DNA from: Sebastes aleutianus
Taxonomy: Eukaryota; Chordata; Actinopteri; Perciformes; Sebastidae
Assembly (NCBI GenBank): GCA_916700875.1
Contig: CAKAKS010000060.1
Span: forward strand, 3,147,334 to 3,211,333
Reading direction: 5' to 3'
Length of the DNA: 64,000 nt
Positions 25,101 to 40,100 of this stretch are shown here, piece after piece. Numbering within the stretch: position 1 is the first letter of the stretch; each line of letters opens with the position of its first letter. The notes under the pieces were generated by a model that saw only the letters and a program-made list of their open reading frames with translations, searched no databases and was not told the DNA's origin. The position numbers were made by a program, and so were the translations under genes.

Positions 25101-28100
25101 GGAAGTTTAAAGCTGCCGTTGTTTATTTGAAAGATTCATCAAGGGTCTGCCAATCACAATATTTGGTGCCAGCCGCTGCCAAAGCTTCTGCAATGTGCTG
25201 TTAGTTACAAGCAGCAGTGTGGTGGGCATCCTCTCGTAGTTGCTCCATACTGAACACATCTGCGGTTATTTACTTATCCTTATGCAACATGACATTAGAG
25301 CCACAACATTCTGTATCACCACATGTTTTCAGCTAACAGGCTAAGATGTAAATGAGCACAGCCTCAGTTGAGTTGATTGAATAAACTTCTGTTGAATAAG
25401 ACTTGATGCTTTTTAAGGCTGTTTTTAAAATATGTCTTGTGCAAAAGCACAACATGTCCACTGCACCTGAACTTTGAACAGTGGAAACGATTGTCAAACT
25501 GCAATGGCACAGTCTGACTCCCGGATGAATGAATCAATGTGGAAGATATAGGTCCATAGGTACAGTGTGTGTGAATGGCTGCTTCAGTCATAACACAAGA
25601 GTGGATTTCCAGGGAAAATGCATACACTTTATTTATTGCTTTGCATTGCTGGTCTTTGTTTGTGTCGTGGTGGTGCAGCGCAGTTACAGCAGAACTATGC
25701 ATATCTAACATTTTGCAAAGAAGTTGCTTAATCCAACCCCCCCCCCCCCCTCTCTCTCCTTCTCTGGTGCCCAATAACAGTCTTAAATAGCACAGCAAAT
25801 ATCACCTTCTCATAGATGTTGAATCACAACCGCAATTTCCTCTGCTGCAGTGTTCACTGGCCAGTAATAGTAAATTGCTTTCAGTGGCTATTTGTTTAAA
25901 TTTCCATTCCCTCCTCCCATACTTTGTGGCCCCACATCCTAAAATACATATTGAACTCAAAAACCTAAATGTTCACAGTTAGCATCCACTGAGGCACCAG
26001 ATGAGTCAGAGGACTCTGCTATCCATGCTTGCTTTGTAATGTATGATAATTATCATGTTTTGTGCTACTGTATGAAAGATGTTCCTGCCCATCAATGAGG
26101 TATGATGATGTGTTTACACTTTTTGGTGGCTACTCTTGGCGTGAGTACGCCTATAATGGAATCGTTCTGTGTGGGAACTTATTTTTCCGAAAGAGCAATG
26201 GATTGGTTTTTTTTCTTTCTTTTTTTAGGGTACATTATTTATTTTTTTAATTAATAATACACATGCAAAATACATGTGCATTTGTTCATGTTGAGTAATA
26301 CAGATTTTTGCAATTATTAATTCATGGTGTAGTCACCCTTTCGTGTCCAAGTGTGCCTTCTTCTCTCTGATTACCAGCTGCTCATAGCTTTAGCAACATG
26401 CATCTTTCCCCTCTCCCCCTTTAAGATCCATCTACACTCGCTTTCTGTCTCGCTGTCTCTCTCTTACTCCCTCTTTTGCAATCAGACACATGATCATAGA
26501 CAAGGTAAGGGGCTAGGTTCCTTCTCTCCATGCTATAGAGTGCTGGAAGGATGACGTATTTTTGTAGGCCAACCAGGAAGTTAGCATCGTCCTGGTTCCC
26601 TCGACAAAAAGCCAATGGGATTTTTCCATTGGGTTTTGGATTATTGCAGAAAATAAACTCTGTGGCAAACACATGTTTATGATACTTACACGTTTTGTTC
26701 AGCAAGATAATCTCCACAAATGAACACCACTTTTTAGATTTTTGTGGTGTGAATGCAATCGCAAGAAGTAAAAAGCTAACGTTAGGCTATAAACAAACTA
26801 CACCACGGTCGCATAAGCGCGGGTATAAACAACGAGGCTTTAAAGGCGGACAAGTCGGCGTGATGACGTTTAGTAGTCTCATTTAGCCACATGATTGCAG
26901 CCGCCTTTTTTAAGACACATAAAAGCTTCAGAATTCATGAGTGGGGTATTTACTGATATAATTTATGTCGTAGAAGAAAATGTTAAAATCTCTTGGTTAA
27001 CCACAGACCTTATTTCAGGCATCTAACTAAAAACCCACTGACTTCCAGACGAGGGAACCGGAAGTGCTAAAATGCTAACTCATTTCCAGGTTTTAGGACT
27101 CATTCCTGTAGCACTCAATTAACAAGGATGTTAGAGTAAGGACAACTTCTGTCATTTGGTCTCCTCTTGACGAGTCTCTTCTGGCATAAACAGACGATAA
27201 TAGGACCCTACCTCTCTTCATTTGCAGTTGCACCTGTGTAGTTGTGGGCCATTTCCATTTTAAGGCCACTATGTAGACTCTCCAGGCTGAAGAGCAGCAG
27301 CCTCGGGGCCTGCCACTCTGAGTAAGACTCACCGGTGTCAGTGTTGCCCTCGGCCTTCACCGCAGTCAGAAAGTACTCTGAAATTAAGTCAGCAGCTCCT
27401 CTAATAGAAATAGAATTTAATATTGGGACCATTTCTGCCTCATGGGAAATATATCTTTTTTTTGCAGTCTGGTAATATAATGTACTTGTATATCAGTGTT
27501 TTTTCTCTCTTTCAGTTTCTCCATCTCTCTCAATCACCTAAAAAATAAAGATTACCCACACATAAATCATTGTTTATGATTAGATGATAAAGTGAAATTT
27601 AATTTTTTTAACACACCTGTTGCTTTGCAGATGCCCGTCCATGATTCTTGAAGACACTTTAATAGGACAGAGGGAGAATATGGGGAGAAAGCTTCCGTAG
27701 AAAATTTTGTTGCTTAAGTCAGTTAAGGTAGCACATTGATTGAAGTGCTACAGGGTCTCCTGTCTCCACCAAAAGTGAGAATTAACAAGGACATAATTGC
27801 ATAGGGAGACATCTGAGATCTCTTCCATTTACATTATTCACTACTTTCTTTAACTTCTCCTCTCTCCCTTGCAGCCTCATCGATGTGACCATTGCCCACA
27901 GACATTTAACGTGGATTTCAACCTCACACTCCACAAGTCCACACACACAACCTCTGACTTCACGTGCCCCGTTTGCAATAAAAGGTTCTCCCGCATCGCC
28001 AGCCTCAAATCTCATATCATGCTGCACGAAAAGGAGGAGGTTAGTCGGCTGACCAATCAAACACGAAACCCATCATTGATTTGCACTTAACTACCCGTTA

Positions 28101-31100
28101 GGAAGAAACTTATCTCTCTGTTTTTTCTCCTCTACCACCTTCGCTACCCGCCCTGCAGAATTTGATCTGTGCCGAGTGCGGAGATGAGTTCATTCTTCAG
28201 AGCCAGCTGTCTCTGCACTTGGAGGAGCACCGCAAAGAGCTGTCGGGCGTCAAGGTCTACACCTGCAAGACCTGCGACAAGGAGTTCAAGACATCTGCAC
28301 ACCTGAAGGAGCACATGAAGAGTCACGTAAAGATGAGGTCAGGCAGGGCTGCAGATGCCGTTTTATTTCATTTGACCAAGTCAGGCGGAAAACTGCTTGA
28401 AGTTAAAAGGGAAACATGAATCCAAAAGCTATCAAAAGAAACTATGGGGATCTCTTTCTAGGCAATTTACAGTCAAAAGTCTACCACTGTGGTAATGATA
28501 TTTTGGATTGTAGCTGCCCACAGACAGTGTTTGTGTGTTGCATCTCATTATATTTTCCAATTTTTCATCTGAAACAGCAGTTAGACTATCAAGAGACAAT
28601 AAGTCTGCCATTAAACAGCAGTCCTGTAGGGTAGAGTCACAGAATTACTTTTTCTGGTCATTTTAGTGGTGAAAAATATCCACAAGCTGTGTGGTCAGAC
28701 ATGAACCTCCCATCAAAAAATGGGACATTGGCTGCACAAGGACATGTACATTCTGCCATGGCATTCAACAGAAGGTTTGAGTTTTGTACATTCTCATTCG
28801 TTCTCATGAATTGAATGCACATAACAGGCAGTTATACAACTATACAAGGCAACAGTCCTCAATGCTGTGTGTAAACTCTATAGACTATTTCTAGTGGAAG
28901 CTAAACATAAGAACCAAGGTCTAAAGAGCCTCGCAACAACAACACTACCAACACAAGTTCGGGACTACATTTAATGCAGTAGCAACTCAAAACTGCATGC
29001 GTGGAAATTAATGATGTGGTTTGAAAATATTTGTCAGTATCAGGGACATGCGAGGCTGACAGACAATACCCAAACAACTGACATGATCAAGTGCCATAGA
29101 TCCATGGTGGACAAATAAGGCATGTAACTATTGTGGCTCAAAATCCTGCAATACAAAAACTCTATTATGAGCATTGTGAAGCTGAAAATGGATTATATTA
29201 TAAAGTAAATCTAGTTGAGCCTCCAGCAGATGTACGTTCAGCTCAGTTCGAATCCAGAAGAAAGAATATAAAAAGCTCAGAGTGGTGAGTTTTGAAAGCA
29301 CTGTGTTACATCTAAGGAGAAATAAATGTTTTTTTGTACTTTCATAATTTATTTTCATAAAAGTTTTATAAAAATATCATCCCAAACTGTGAGCTGACTT
29401 TACACTGACTTACTAATGTCTAGTGTTCACCAAAATTACTTCTTTTTAAGGTATTTTCTTTAGGGCTGTCAAAGTTAACGTGTTATCGCAAATTCATTTT
29501 AACAACTCATTTCTTGTAGTGGGCTTTAAAGCTAGAGTTAAGATACTGGTATCATATGAAACTAAAAAACCTCAGGAATCCATCGGTACCAATCATGTCA
29601 TACTAATCTCAAAGGAGGCTAAAATTACAAAGTTAAGCAAAATTTTGGCGAGGAAAAACTGGCATGGCCATTTTCAAAGGGATCCCTTGACCTCTGACCT
29701 CCAGATATGTGAATGTAAATGTGTTCTATGGGTACCCACGAGTCTCCCCTTTACAGACATGCCCACTTTATGATAATCACATGCAGTTTGGGGCAAGTCA
29801 TAGTCAAGTCAGCACACTGACACACTGACAGCTGTTGTTGCCTGTTGGGCTGCAGTTTGCTATGTTATGATTTGAGCATAATTGTTTATGCTAAATGCAG
29901 TACCTGTGAGGGTTTCTGGACAGTATCTGTCATTGTTTGGTATTTTTAATTGATTTCCAATAGTGAATATATACATACATTTGCATAAAGCAGCATATTT
30001 GTCCACTCCCATGTTGATAAAAGTATTAAATAATTGACAAATCTCCCATTTTGAACAGATAAAAAATGGGTGATTAATTTGCAATTAATCGCAATTAAAT
30101 ATTTAAATTGATTGACAGCCCTAATTTTCTTTCTATCTCCCTGTTATATACTTTTGTGTTGTCGTAGTGTTGGTTGCACCTTTCAAGGAGAAAAAAACTT
30201 GCTACAGAATACGTAGAGGATTTGTAGGAGAAGCATATTGAATTGAAAAGGGTTAAAACACAAGAATGATAAAATCTGCATTGTGGTAATTTTGATGATC
30301 CTCTGTGAACTTATGTTATGTAAACTTGACTTTTTTTTTTGTGTTTACTCCTTCCGCAGGCCACTGAGCTCTAGTTCCAGAAACTACAAGAAAAACATTG
30401 ACCGCAGTGGGTTCCAAAACAGCTGCCATCACTGTGGGAAGGCTTTCAAAAAGCCCAGCCAGCTTGTTAGGCACATACGAATACACACAGGTGAGTGGAA
30501 AGCACAGAAAAAGGGACGACATGTTCAGGTTACGTAGATCAAATGTCCATTTAATGATTCATGCTCAGATGGATTACTGTAAAAAAATCTGTGTTGTTCT
30601 GCAGCTTCCGCAAAACCTGAAGTTTTGTAAGGTGTGGGTGGGCACTGGCACCAGTTAGTAATTGGCGGGGGCTCAGTAGCCTGCTGTTCCAATGCCGTAG
30701 GTCGTGAGTGGGCAGCGGTGCCACTAACAGGAGAGTTGGCAGTCTGGTTTCTTGATTTGAGTTTTTTAATGGCCCCTGAATATTTAATTCAGGCAGTCTC
30801 ACATTTGTCTTTCTGAACTGGACTTCCTCTGATTGAAGTGGTAGTAGGCAGTATATTTTGGCATCATTGGGCAAAAATTCCATAATAACCTTTCAGCATA
30901 TTGTAATTCAAGTGTTCTCAGTAGGGATGTCCATAATTAACCGTTAACCGACATTAAGCATTTTAACCGATTAACGCTATTGGTTAAAACGGTTAAAAGA
31001 AATGTTAATAATTAATTAAAAAGCTGAGCGGCTCAGAGGAGCGGCTCGTCTCTTTAAGGAGAAAAGCTGGTCCACCTTAACAGCCCACCTTAAGAGGCGG

Positions 31101-34100
31101 AGCCAGAGTTGCAGGATACAGAATGTCAGCTCCGGTCTCTCTCAGCTCGCTTGAGCGGAGTGGAGGAGTTGTAGATTCGTAGCATTTATTCACCGACAAA
31201 TAAACTGTACACACTGCTACACCTACGTTCACAGTTATAACGCTACCAACAACCTCACACTCACCGCCAACAAAGTTACGCAGACTACGTGTGTGGCGGC
31301 GAGCCTCCGACAATGCGTGAACGTAGCACAAATACACACACTGTTTGTTGGACACTCGCTAAAGTTATGTTGGGCAGACAAAGTTATTGTTACGCCGGGC
31401 AGACACACAGCTGACAACCTCTAAACTAAACTAAATGTGTGGTGGAGACTTTTACTGGGAAAGTGGCTGCATGTCCGCGACACTACACGCAGCATCGTAT
31501 CTGCTAAGTTAACGCTCCCGTCAACAGATATATCTGTTGTGCTCCTGCAGCTGGTACGAGGCACAAATGTTGTCGGTTAACAGTTAAAAATCGGTTAACG
31601 GGGGTCGGTTATCGGTTAAGAACATTTTTCAAAATGAGCATCCCTAGTTCTGAGAGATAACTAGACTTCTGCACCTCCTCATGGCTCTGTTTTCAGGCTT
31701 TAGAATATCTAGCCAGTGACGGGAGACTTTGACCAATCACAGGTCATTTCAGAGAGAGATCGTTCCTATTGGCTGTGCTCCGGTCATGTGACCGGAAATT
31801 GGCGTTCCTTCACCAGATTACACAATGGCAGCGGCGCCACAACCTTTCTCATTTTACAGCTAAACCGTGCACTACAAGATGATTCTGAAAACATTTGAGG
31901 AGAGAAATAGGCATTAACGTAACAGAATATTGATTCATATTTGATCAGCGCTGCCTAGTTTGACCGTTTGGTCGGAATTCGTGAGTGATTGACAGCCGGC
32001 TCTCATAGACGGCAGCTGGACAGCAGACCTCAGATCAGCTCTGACTGCTTGTTTTCCTCCGGTCTGTGAAATCTTGCAGATGCGGTTAGGAGCACCGGAG
32101 GACACAGAAGAAAATGATTTTTTTCAGGTTACCTGTCTCATGTACTACTGTCACGATATAGTGACCGTTATATAAAAATAACTTTTTTTAATATTTGCTT
32201 CAATCTCGCCTACTTCAGCTTTAAGTTTTCCTCTGTTAACTGACTCCATTACACAACGCCACCAACTCCTGAGCAGTTGTTGTTGTGTTTACCCTCCATT
32301 TCTGAGCAACTGTATACCTCAGTCTCATCTGTCATGCAGAGATGTTGTGTGTGTAAAATTTAAATATTAATATAGAGCGTATTCCCGTGTGGATGTGTGC
32401 TTGTTCAGCCGTCTGTGTTCAGGTAATGTAGCCAGTAGCTTCCAGCCACGTGCTGTTTACACATCATCCACATGTTAATTTGTTTGGTTGCCAGGCTGGC
32501 TGGATGACTAATGGTGGATGGAGTTGATTCCTCTGTGCTTTGAATCTCAAACAGCCCTTAAGCTGATGGGGTTAAGAGTCGCTTTTGGAGACTACACAGA
32601 CAAACACACACACACACACATACACACACACGCACACACACACATTATGCCTCATTCTCTGACTCTCTGACGCACAGAACAGTTGATACGCGTACAAGAT
32701 TGTATTCGAGTCATCTTTATTTAGGCTAATACCAGAGATGGCCTTATGTTGCTGCCATGGTAACAAAATTGCGTCGTCATACTGGTATAAATTTAGGTAT
32801 TTTCATATGTCATTGATATTGCAGGATGAATTATTTGGATTTGTTGAGTATTATAAATACTAGAGATGGACACAACCGGGTGTCGTGTATTTTGTTTGGT
32901 CTAAATGTATTAAATTGCTATAAAATGCAACCAAACATGATGATATAAGTCTGATATGTGTTAAATGTACGATTTACAGTATCTTGGTAAATTATTTTTT
33001 GTCAAATTTTGTTGAAATAATAAAGAATATATATAGTTAAGGAAAATAAAAATCCTTGAGTCAATCATTTTTTAAAGTAAATGCTTGTGCTTGAAAAGAG
33101 TCACAATAATTTACTGGTTCAAATATCAAATGCTGTAACCAGCCTCAAAAGGTGCTTTAAGTGATGTGAATTTAACAATAGAGAGGAGTAAGTGAGGATG
33201 TCTTAAAGAAGCCCCCAGTATTTACCCCTAGTTTACCTTTTATTTTGAAGTTGTTGATTTAGATTCTAGAAATTGCAGTTTCAAGTGAAATTGTCATCAG
33301 TGTTTCCAGCTATTTGACCCGACCTTGCCCTTCCCTTCAGGTGAGAGGCCCTACAAGTGCTCACGTTGCGGCAAGGCTTTCAACCAGAAGGTGGTGCTGC
33401 AGACTCACATGGTGAGACACACTGGAGAGAAACCTCACCTCTGCATGTTCTGCCCTGCTTCCTTCTCCCAGAAAGGGAACCTGCACTCCCACGTTCAGAG
33501 AGTCCATTCTGAGGTAAGAAAAGCAAAGTGAAACACTCAAACCTCAAAAATACTGTATACATACATAACTGAATGCTTATATTCACATTATGGGTATCAA
33601 ATGAAGTACTCTATTGGTATCAGTATTTTTTGTTGTGTATCAAATTTCTGAGCTCAAGGAGTGAATGAAACAGCCTTCAGTAAAAGTGGCTGCTAGTGCT
33701 TTTAAATTGAAATGATTGCCGATAGTTTGTTTGTTGTTTGGTTGAAAGAGGAGGGTAGAAAACCAAAATTAAATGTCCTTAATAGAGACAAGACTGGTAA
33801 ATGGTTTCAATTTATGAACTTGAACAGCTGCATCATATATGGCAATATCAGACAGATAAGGTAATTGGACTTTTCATGCTCTTCCAGGTTTTGGTAATTC
33901 AGGATAATTTCTTTTATTCTGGTTGCTGTCCAAGACATTTCGATTTCTTTTTGTACACCTTTGCCTGCCCTCCTGCTCACAGCTTGTTACATTCAGTGCA
34001 ACAGGACACCTTGCCATATCGTTTGTCTGTTGGAAAGGGAATGAGGTGAAATTGCAGCTTTTTGTTACTCATTTGGTTCTTCTCCTTTTGTGTGGACTTC

Positions 34101-37100
34101 ACAGCAGCCGACCGTAAAGTGCTTTTTATCCATCCTAATTTAGCCTGGACTTTGGTCTCCGACGGTGCTGCTCTGTCACTGAGGTCACGTCCTCTTAGTG
34201 CCTAAAGCTGGTTGAGAGTTTGAAAGAATTGTTCCACGTCAAAGTCCTCCCTAGGTTCCCATAATTCTCCTGTGTGTGGATGTCCTTTGTCAACAAAGAG
34301 CATTAATGGATGTGAGTGACAGTGAGTGGTGGGAGTAGCTTCTAGTTGATGACTGCTTCCAATAATGTGGCTACAGCCTGGATTGGGTCAGTTTTCCTGC
34401 TGCCTGATTGTAAAGCAACACAATGATCTCCATCACTGGAGGTGCAGAGGGTCCCCCATCAGTAGATATGCCACAATGCTCAGTGCTAGTGCATTTTAGC
34501 AAAAAGGTAACAAAGCCCCAAAGTATAATATATGCTTTGTGCCTCCACACCGAGCTTCACATTAATTTGGTTGACTACTGCTAGTGCCAGCTGAGAAATG
34601 AATTTACCTGTTTAGACTTTGGCTGTAGCTTCTGAAAATAGGAGACAAAAATGCTGTCATCGTGGTCCATAGGTCTGTTTGCTTAAATAATAATAATAAT
34701 AATAAGAAAGGTTTATGACAAAATACATGCAAAGCTAATGCCATTCCCACCAGCCTCAGCTGTACTTTTTATTTAGTGCAATTGAGCACATTTTAGCATG
34801 CTAAACTAAGATGCTGAACATGTTAAATATTATACATAATAAAAAAATCAACATGTTAGCGTTGTCAGCTTAGCTCAAAGCATCACTGTACAGCTGGAGA
34901 GAGCTGCTAGCTGAGCTGCTGACTCTTGTTAGTAAAGATCAGTGACTTCCCATAGCCCAACTCCCCACCACTCTTTAGTGGGAAATACTGTATGCCAGTC
35001 AGGCTATTGTATGAACACATCCCAGGTGATTTCACATAATGTAATATATACCTGAAGTGATTGTTTCCAGCACACATTGAGACTACACATCATTATCTTA
35101 GAATTACATTATTCAGGCAAATAAATACCAGAGTAATAGAAGGGGCACTTCCTTATTTTTCATGCTTTTTGTCAGAGAAAGTGATTCCTCAGATTGATGA
35201 CCTCAGGAGGAATTGCTCCCATAACTTAATTACATTTGTGTAAGCAGGTAAAAACAATATTGTAGCATAGAGCCTCTTCATCACAATCTCTAATCATGCA
35301 GGTTGTGTGAGCTGCTTGGGAGTCCTTATGACTTAGTTTTACAAGCACTGTTTTTTTGTAAGCTTTGTGAAAAAGTGAGCCACATACATCCCAAGTCATC
35401 ATGGGTACTGGGAAGTAAATGCAAATAGAGTTTACATATTGTACATTATATTGCTCAAAGATGCACTATGTATTAACACAGGTAACATCCTTTAGGCAGT
35501 GTGGACATAAACAGAGACTATTTACAAAATGCAACAAAGTAAAATTCAGAAAAATTGATCTACAAAATGTATTAAAGATTCCATTTTAGAGGAATATATA
35601 GAGTTTGTCATTTCCAGTTGGCTTAAACTTAACCGTTAATCGTAGACCATAAAAGACAGTGTCGCGCATGGGTTATGATATTTGAATTCACAATTTCTTA
35701 ATAATTATCTGGAAAAAAAGAGACAGGAAATAATTATTATTTAAGATCCAATTATAATGTTATAGCTTAAAAAACAACAACTAAGAACTCAGGGGGTCAA
35801 ATGGACGAGTGGAGGGGCGGGGACAATTACGGAATTAGGAGGTTTAAATGGACATTAAATTTGTGTTTTTTTGTAAGTAACTGCGATTAAAACATTTTTG
35901 AAAGTTGTGGCTAGGCCATAACACACCAATGTCCTTATCTCAGGTTCACCTGGGTATACATTCTGTTTATGTATTATTCACACCATCTATTTTTGCATTT
36001 CATTCCATGTTGCTATGGGAATGTAAATTTATTTACATTGATTTTGAATATTTCGCCCAATGTCAGCTGGGATCGGCTCCAGCCCCCCCGTGACCCTGAA
36101 CAGGATAAACGGTTACATATAAATGGATGGATGGATAGATATTATTATTTGTGAATAGAGGTAGATGTGTTATGCAATGTCAACACAATATTTCAGTTAC
36201 TTGACTTTTCATGTACACTGCGTCCCCCATATAAAAAGGGAACAAGATAAACCAATAAAAATTTGGTCACAAAAAAATAATTATCTTGACAAAAAAGATA
36301 GGAAATTGGTGCCACTGTACAAACAATATTCACACATCCTTTTTTGTTTGTACAATGGGGGCGTTTTAATGGTGTTTCTTTTAGACTTAATTGAGTCTGA
36401 ATAAAAAGCTTCTCACACTATTCACTGCAGTCAGGTTGAATTAATGTTTACGGGTACATATTTGGCGGCTGGTTTTCTCCCCATCCATTGTGTTCCAGTC
36501 CACCTGGAAAAAAAAGTGTTTGTACGCGTAATTGAAATGTTACATAATAATTTTCTTTCAGGTGTTCAATTGGAATTTCTCTTTGTCTTTTTAAAAAAAA
36601 ATAGATTAGAACTAGTAGAAGCATGAATTTGTTTCTCTTTTCTCTCTCTCTTGCTAACATGATTGCGTATTCCATGCTAAAAGCCCGTGATGGGGCCAGT
36701 TGATTGAATTACTTCTGGAAAGCCAAACAGCAGGACCATTTGAATAATGCAACTAATTTTCACAAGTGTCCTTCAGCTTTGCTGTTCCAGATAGAGTTTG
36801 TCCTTATGATTGACTGACTTCATGAATAAATTATGATCAGGCGTTATTTGCAATAGATTTCATGAGCAGATGAATACTCGGGAGCCAGGGGACTAAAACA
36901 ATCATGGTTTAAAAGTGTTTTGGTCATGTAGGGTGGTGTAGGCATGTTGAGATAGTAACACTGTCTGCACATAAATGACATAAATCAGCTGCAGAATATA
37001 AATCTACAGACACCTCAGCGGTTATTACACTTCAACTGACACTTCAACTGCTTTACGTGCTTTGACTTCAGCTACAAACAATTTACATTTTAAGACATTA

Positions 37101-40100
37101 CCGGTTTTTGCCCTAAACTGCAATTTTCAGCGTAAGTGAGCACACTTAGATTTTCTAGTTAAGATTGTGGATTTTAATCTAAGTTTCTAAACTATAAAGA
37201 AACCCTTCAAAAACTTATTTATCCCTCATCCAAAACCCCATGTTTTTGTGTCTAAGTGACTAATGGGGACAACAATTTTAGAAATTGATCCAGTATTGAG
37301 GGAGTAGTCTGCAGCCATCGGCCGCTAAACAGGCAGCAATATAATCATATCGGGCAATTGTGCAACGTCATTTACGTCCACTTAAAGTTCTTGTTTTGCC
37401 GCTGACGGGCTCAGAAAGTGTCTGACAACATAATGGAAAGGACTCTCTTTTCCTTTCGCTTGTTATTGTGTGTCTCACTCGGAGAAATCTCATTCTGAAA
37501 CTTTGCGTTGCATCTGCATTGTTGAAATCATCCAATATATTCAGCTATAACATTGACAATCTTTTAGTTAACACTAAGCTACACTAACTATACCTCTAAA
37601 TCTGAGGCCATGGTTCTCAGCGGGAAACAGGTGGATTGCCTACTCCGGGTAGGGAAAGAGTCCTTACCCCAAGTGAAGGAGTTCAAGTACCTCGGGGTCT
37701 CTCGCGAGTGAGGGGAGTATGGAACGTGAGATTGTCCGGAGAATCGGAGCAGCAGGGGTGGTATTGCATTCGCTTTACTGCACCGTTGTGACGAAAAGAG
37801 AGCTGAGCCGGAAGGCAAAGCTCTCGATCTACCGGTCAGTCTTCGTTCCTACTTTCACCTCTGGTAATGAGGGCTGGGTCAGGACCGAAAGAACTAGATC
37901 GCGGTTACAAGTGGCCGAAATGGGTTTTCTCAGGAGGGTGGCTGACGTCTCCCTTAGAGATAGGGTGAGAAGCTCAGTCATCCGTGAGGGACTTTGCGTT
38001 GAAAGGAGCCAGCTGAGGTGGTTCGGGCATCTAGTAAGGATGCACCCCCCCCCGGGCGCCTCCCTAGGGAGGTGTTCCAGGCACGACCAGCTGGGAGGAG
38101 GCCATGGGGAAGACCCAGGACTAGGTGGAGAGATTATATCTCCACGCTGGCCTGGGAACGCCTCGGGATCCCCCAGTCAGAGCTGGTTAATGTGGCCTGG
38201 GAAAGGGAAGTTTGGGGTCCCCTGCTGGAGCTGTTGCCCCCGCGACCCGACCCCGGATAAGAGGTTGAAGATGAATGAATGAATAAGTTACACTTCCTGT
38301 ACTTCCTGTACACAACAAACTCTGACAGTACCGGTGTCCCTTGGCACTCCTCTCTCCACTCTCACTCATGTTTCCACCGTTGTCTTCCAGCAACAAGTCA
38401 CGTGATACAATAACAAACAGAAGAAAGTATTATTTCTCTGTATGGTCCTTTCCATAATGTTGTCAGACACTTATAATAACAATCTGAGCCTGCAGTGGCA
38501 AAAACTAACCCTTTAAGTGGACGTAAATTGACGGTTTGCAATTGCCCGACATGATTACCTTGCAGCCCATTTAGCGGCTGCCGTCTGCAGCGTTCTCCCT
38601 CAATACTGGACCAGCTTCAAAAACTGTTGTCCCCATTAGTCACTTAGACACAGAAACATGGGAAAACAATGTCCACGTTGAAAAATACCAAAGTTACCCT
38701 TTAATGTGTGACCTCACTAAACTTTCTTCCTTTAATATCCTGAAAAAAAAAATTAATTTCATTCCTTTTTTAATATCTCTTATCCCCAAATCTCCCTTTC
38801 TGCATCAACCACCAAATATGTTTCAACCTCACTTGCACAATCAATGACATCAAAACATGACTTCCAAAAATCTTCTAACTATCTATGTTGATTACCGTCA
38901 TCTTCCCCCCCTCTCCTTTCTCCGTAGACCTGATTTCTTTTGTGATCAATTTTGTATTGGTATTTAAGCATAATTATATAGGGTGGGGTTACAAATTGAT
39001 AGATCAACAATAGAGTAAAAAAATATATAATCACAAATGTCCATGTACTAATCAATACAAAATTGGCAAGCAGCTGCAGAAAAAGAAAACGAAAAAGACA
39101 GACAAACAAACAAACAGGAAGAAGAAAAATAACAACAAACAACAACAAAAAATCATTTAAATAAAAACTTCTGCGCCCCCCTCCCCCCACCCCCAAATCC
39201 CTCCCTTTGGGTCCCTCCCATCCCACCCACCCTAGACCTTGGGGACACGGAGAACAATTATATGAAGGATTTAATTGTAGTGATTGCTTGTTTCCAATGT
39301 GATATATTTTCTCTTTTTGCCAAGTGCATGTTTGCAGCCCAGTGTTCCATACCTGCTATATCTAAGAAGTCAAGAAGCCATCTTTGTATATTGACAGAAT
39401 GTGGAGCTTTCCATCTGCAAGCTATTAGTCGCTTTGCAGCTATAAGGCCAGCTAACCAGAGACGTCTCTGCTTAACACAGAGTTCCAGGTTGGCGCAGTC
39501 ATTAAGTAACAGGACTTCAGGTGAATAAGGAATTGTATTTGACAATATGTTTGATAGCATCTCTGCAACCTTCTTCCAGAACTCTGCTACCCTTGGACAC
39601 CCTCAAACCATATGAAAAAAAGTACCTAATGCATTTTGATTGCATAAGGTGCAGTTTGGTGATGGTAAAGATTTAAATTTATGCAATATGTGGGGGGTGA
39701 AATATGTTCGGTGTATGAAATTGAAATGTATAAGTTGATGGTTGGGGTTCCTGGAAGATAGTTGGATGTTCTGCCAGATTAGTTTCCAATTTAGGTTGGA
39801 GTTATTTGGAGAGAGGTCCGTCTTCCACAGTCTGTCAATAGTTAGTGGCTTACAGGAGGCCTTATGTAAGATAGAGTATATTTTCGAGACCAGTCCACTA
39901 GGGCTGATCAGAGCTGTGTGAAATGCATGTATGGGAAGAGATATGTTCCAAGGCACACCATAAGTGCGCATCGCTGTGCGGAGTTGAAGATAAAAAAAGA
40001 ATGATGTTCCAGGTAAATTAAAATGTTTCTGGATGTCTTGGAATGCTCGTAGGCCCTGAGGACCATAGATGTCACCAAGAGTGTGCACCCCTTTACTGCT

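Larger units (their letters stand above)
30491..33340 (+). other. znf236: znf236 intron 5
   Basis: 2,850 bp. It holds a nested pair of transposons (30830-32225) and a (CA)n run at about 32600-32645. Confidence 0.8.

Noticed and set aside
25364..25798. 144-codon minus-strand frame in intron 2
   Set aside because: The start is in a CT/C-run artefact and the composition is not protein-like; no domain seen.
28327..28332. Alternative exon 4 donor CAC|GTAAAG
   Set aside because: Joining to exon 5 in that phase gives a TAG after four codons, whereas the ATGAG|GTCAGG donor keeps the frame into finger 6.
37719..38282. 187-codon open frame in intron 6 as a host gene
   Set aside because: The sequence is a LINE reverse-transcriptase C-terminus with a frameshift, not a host gene.
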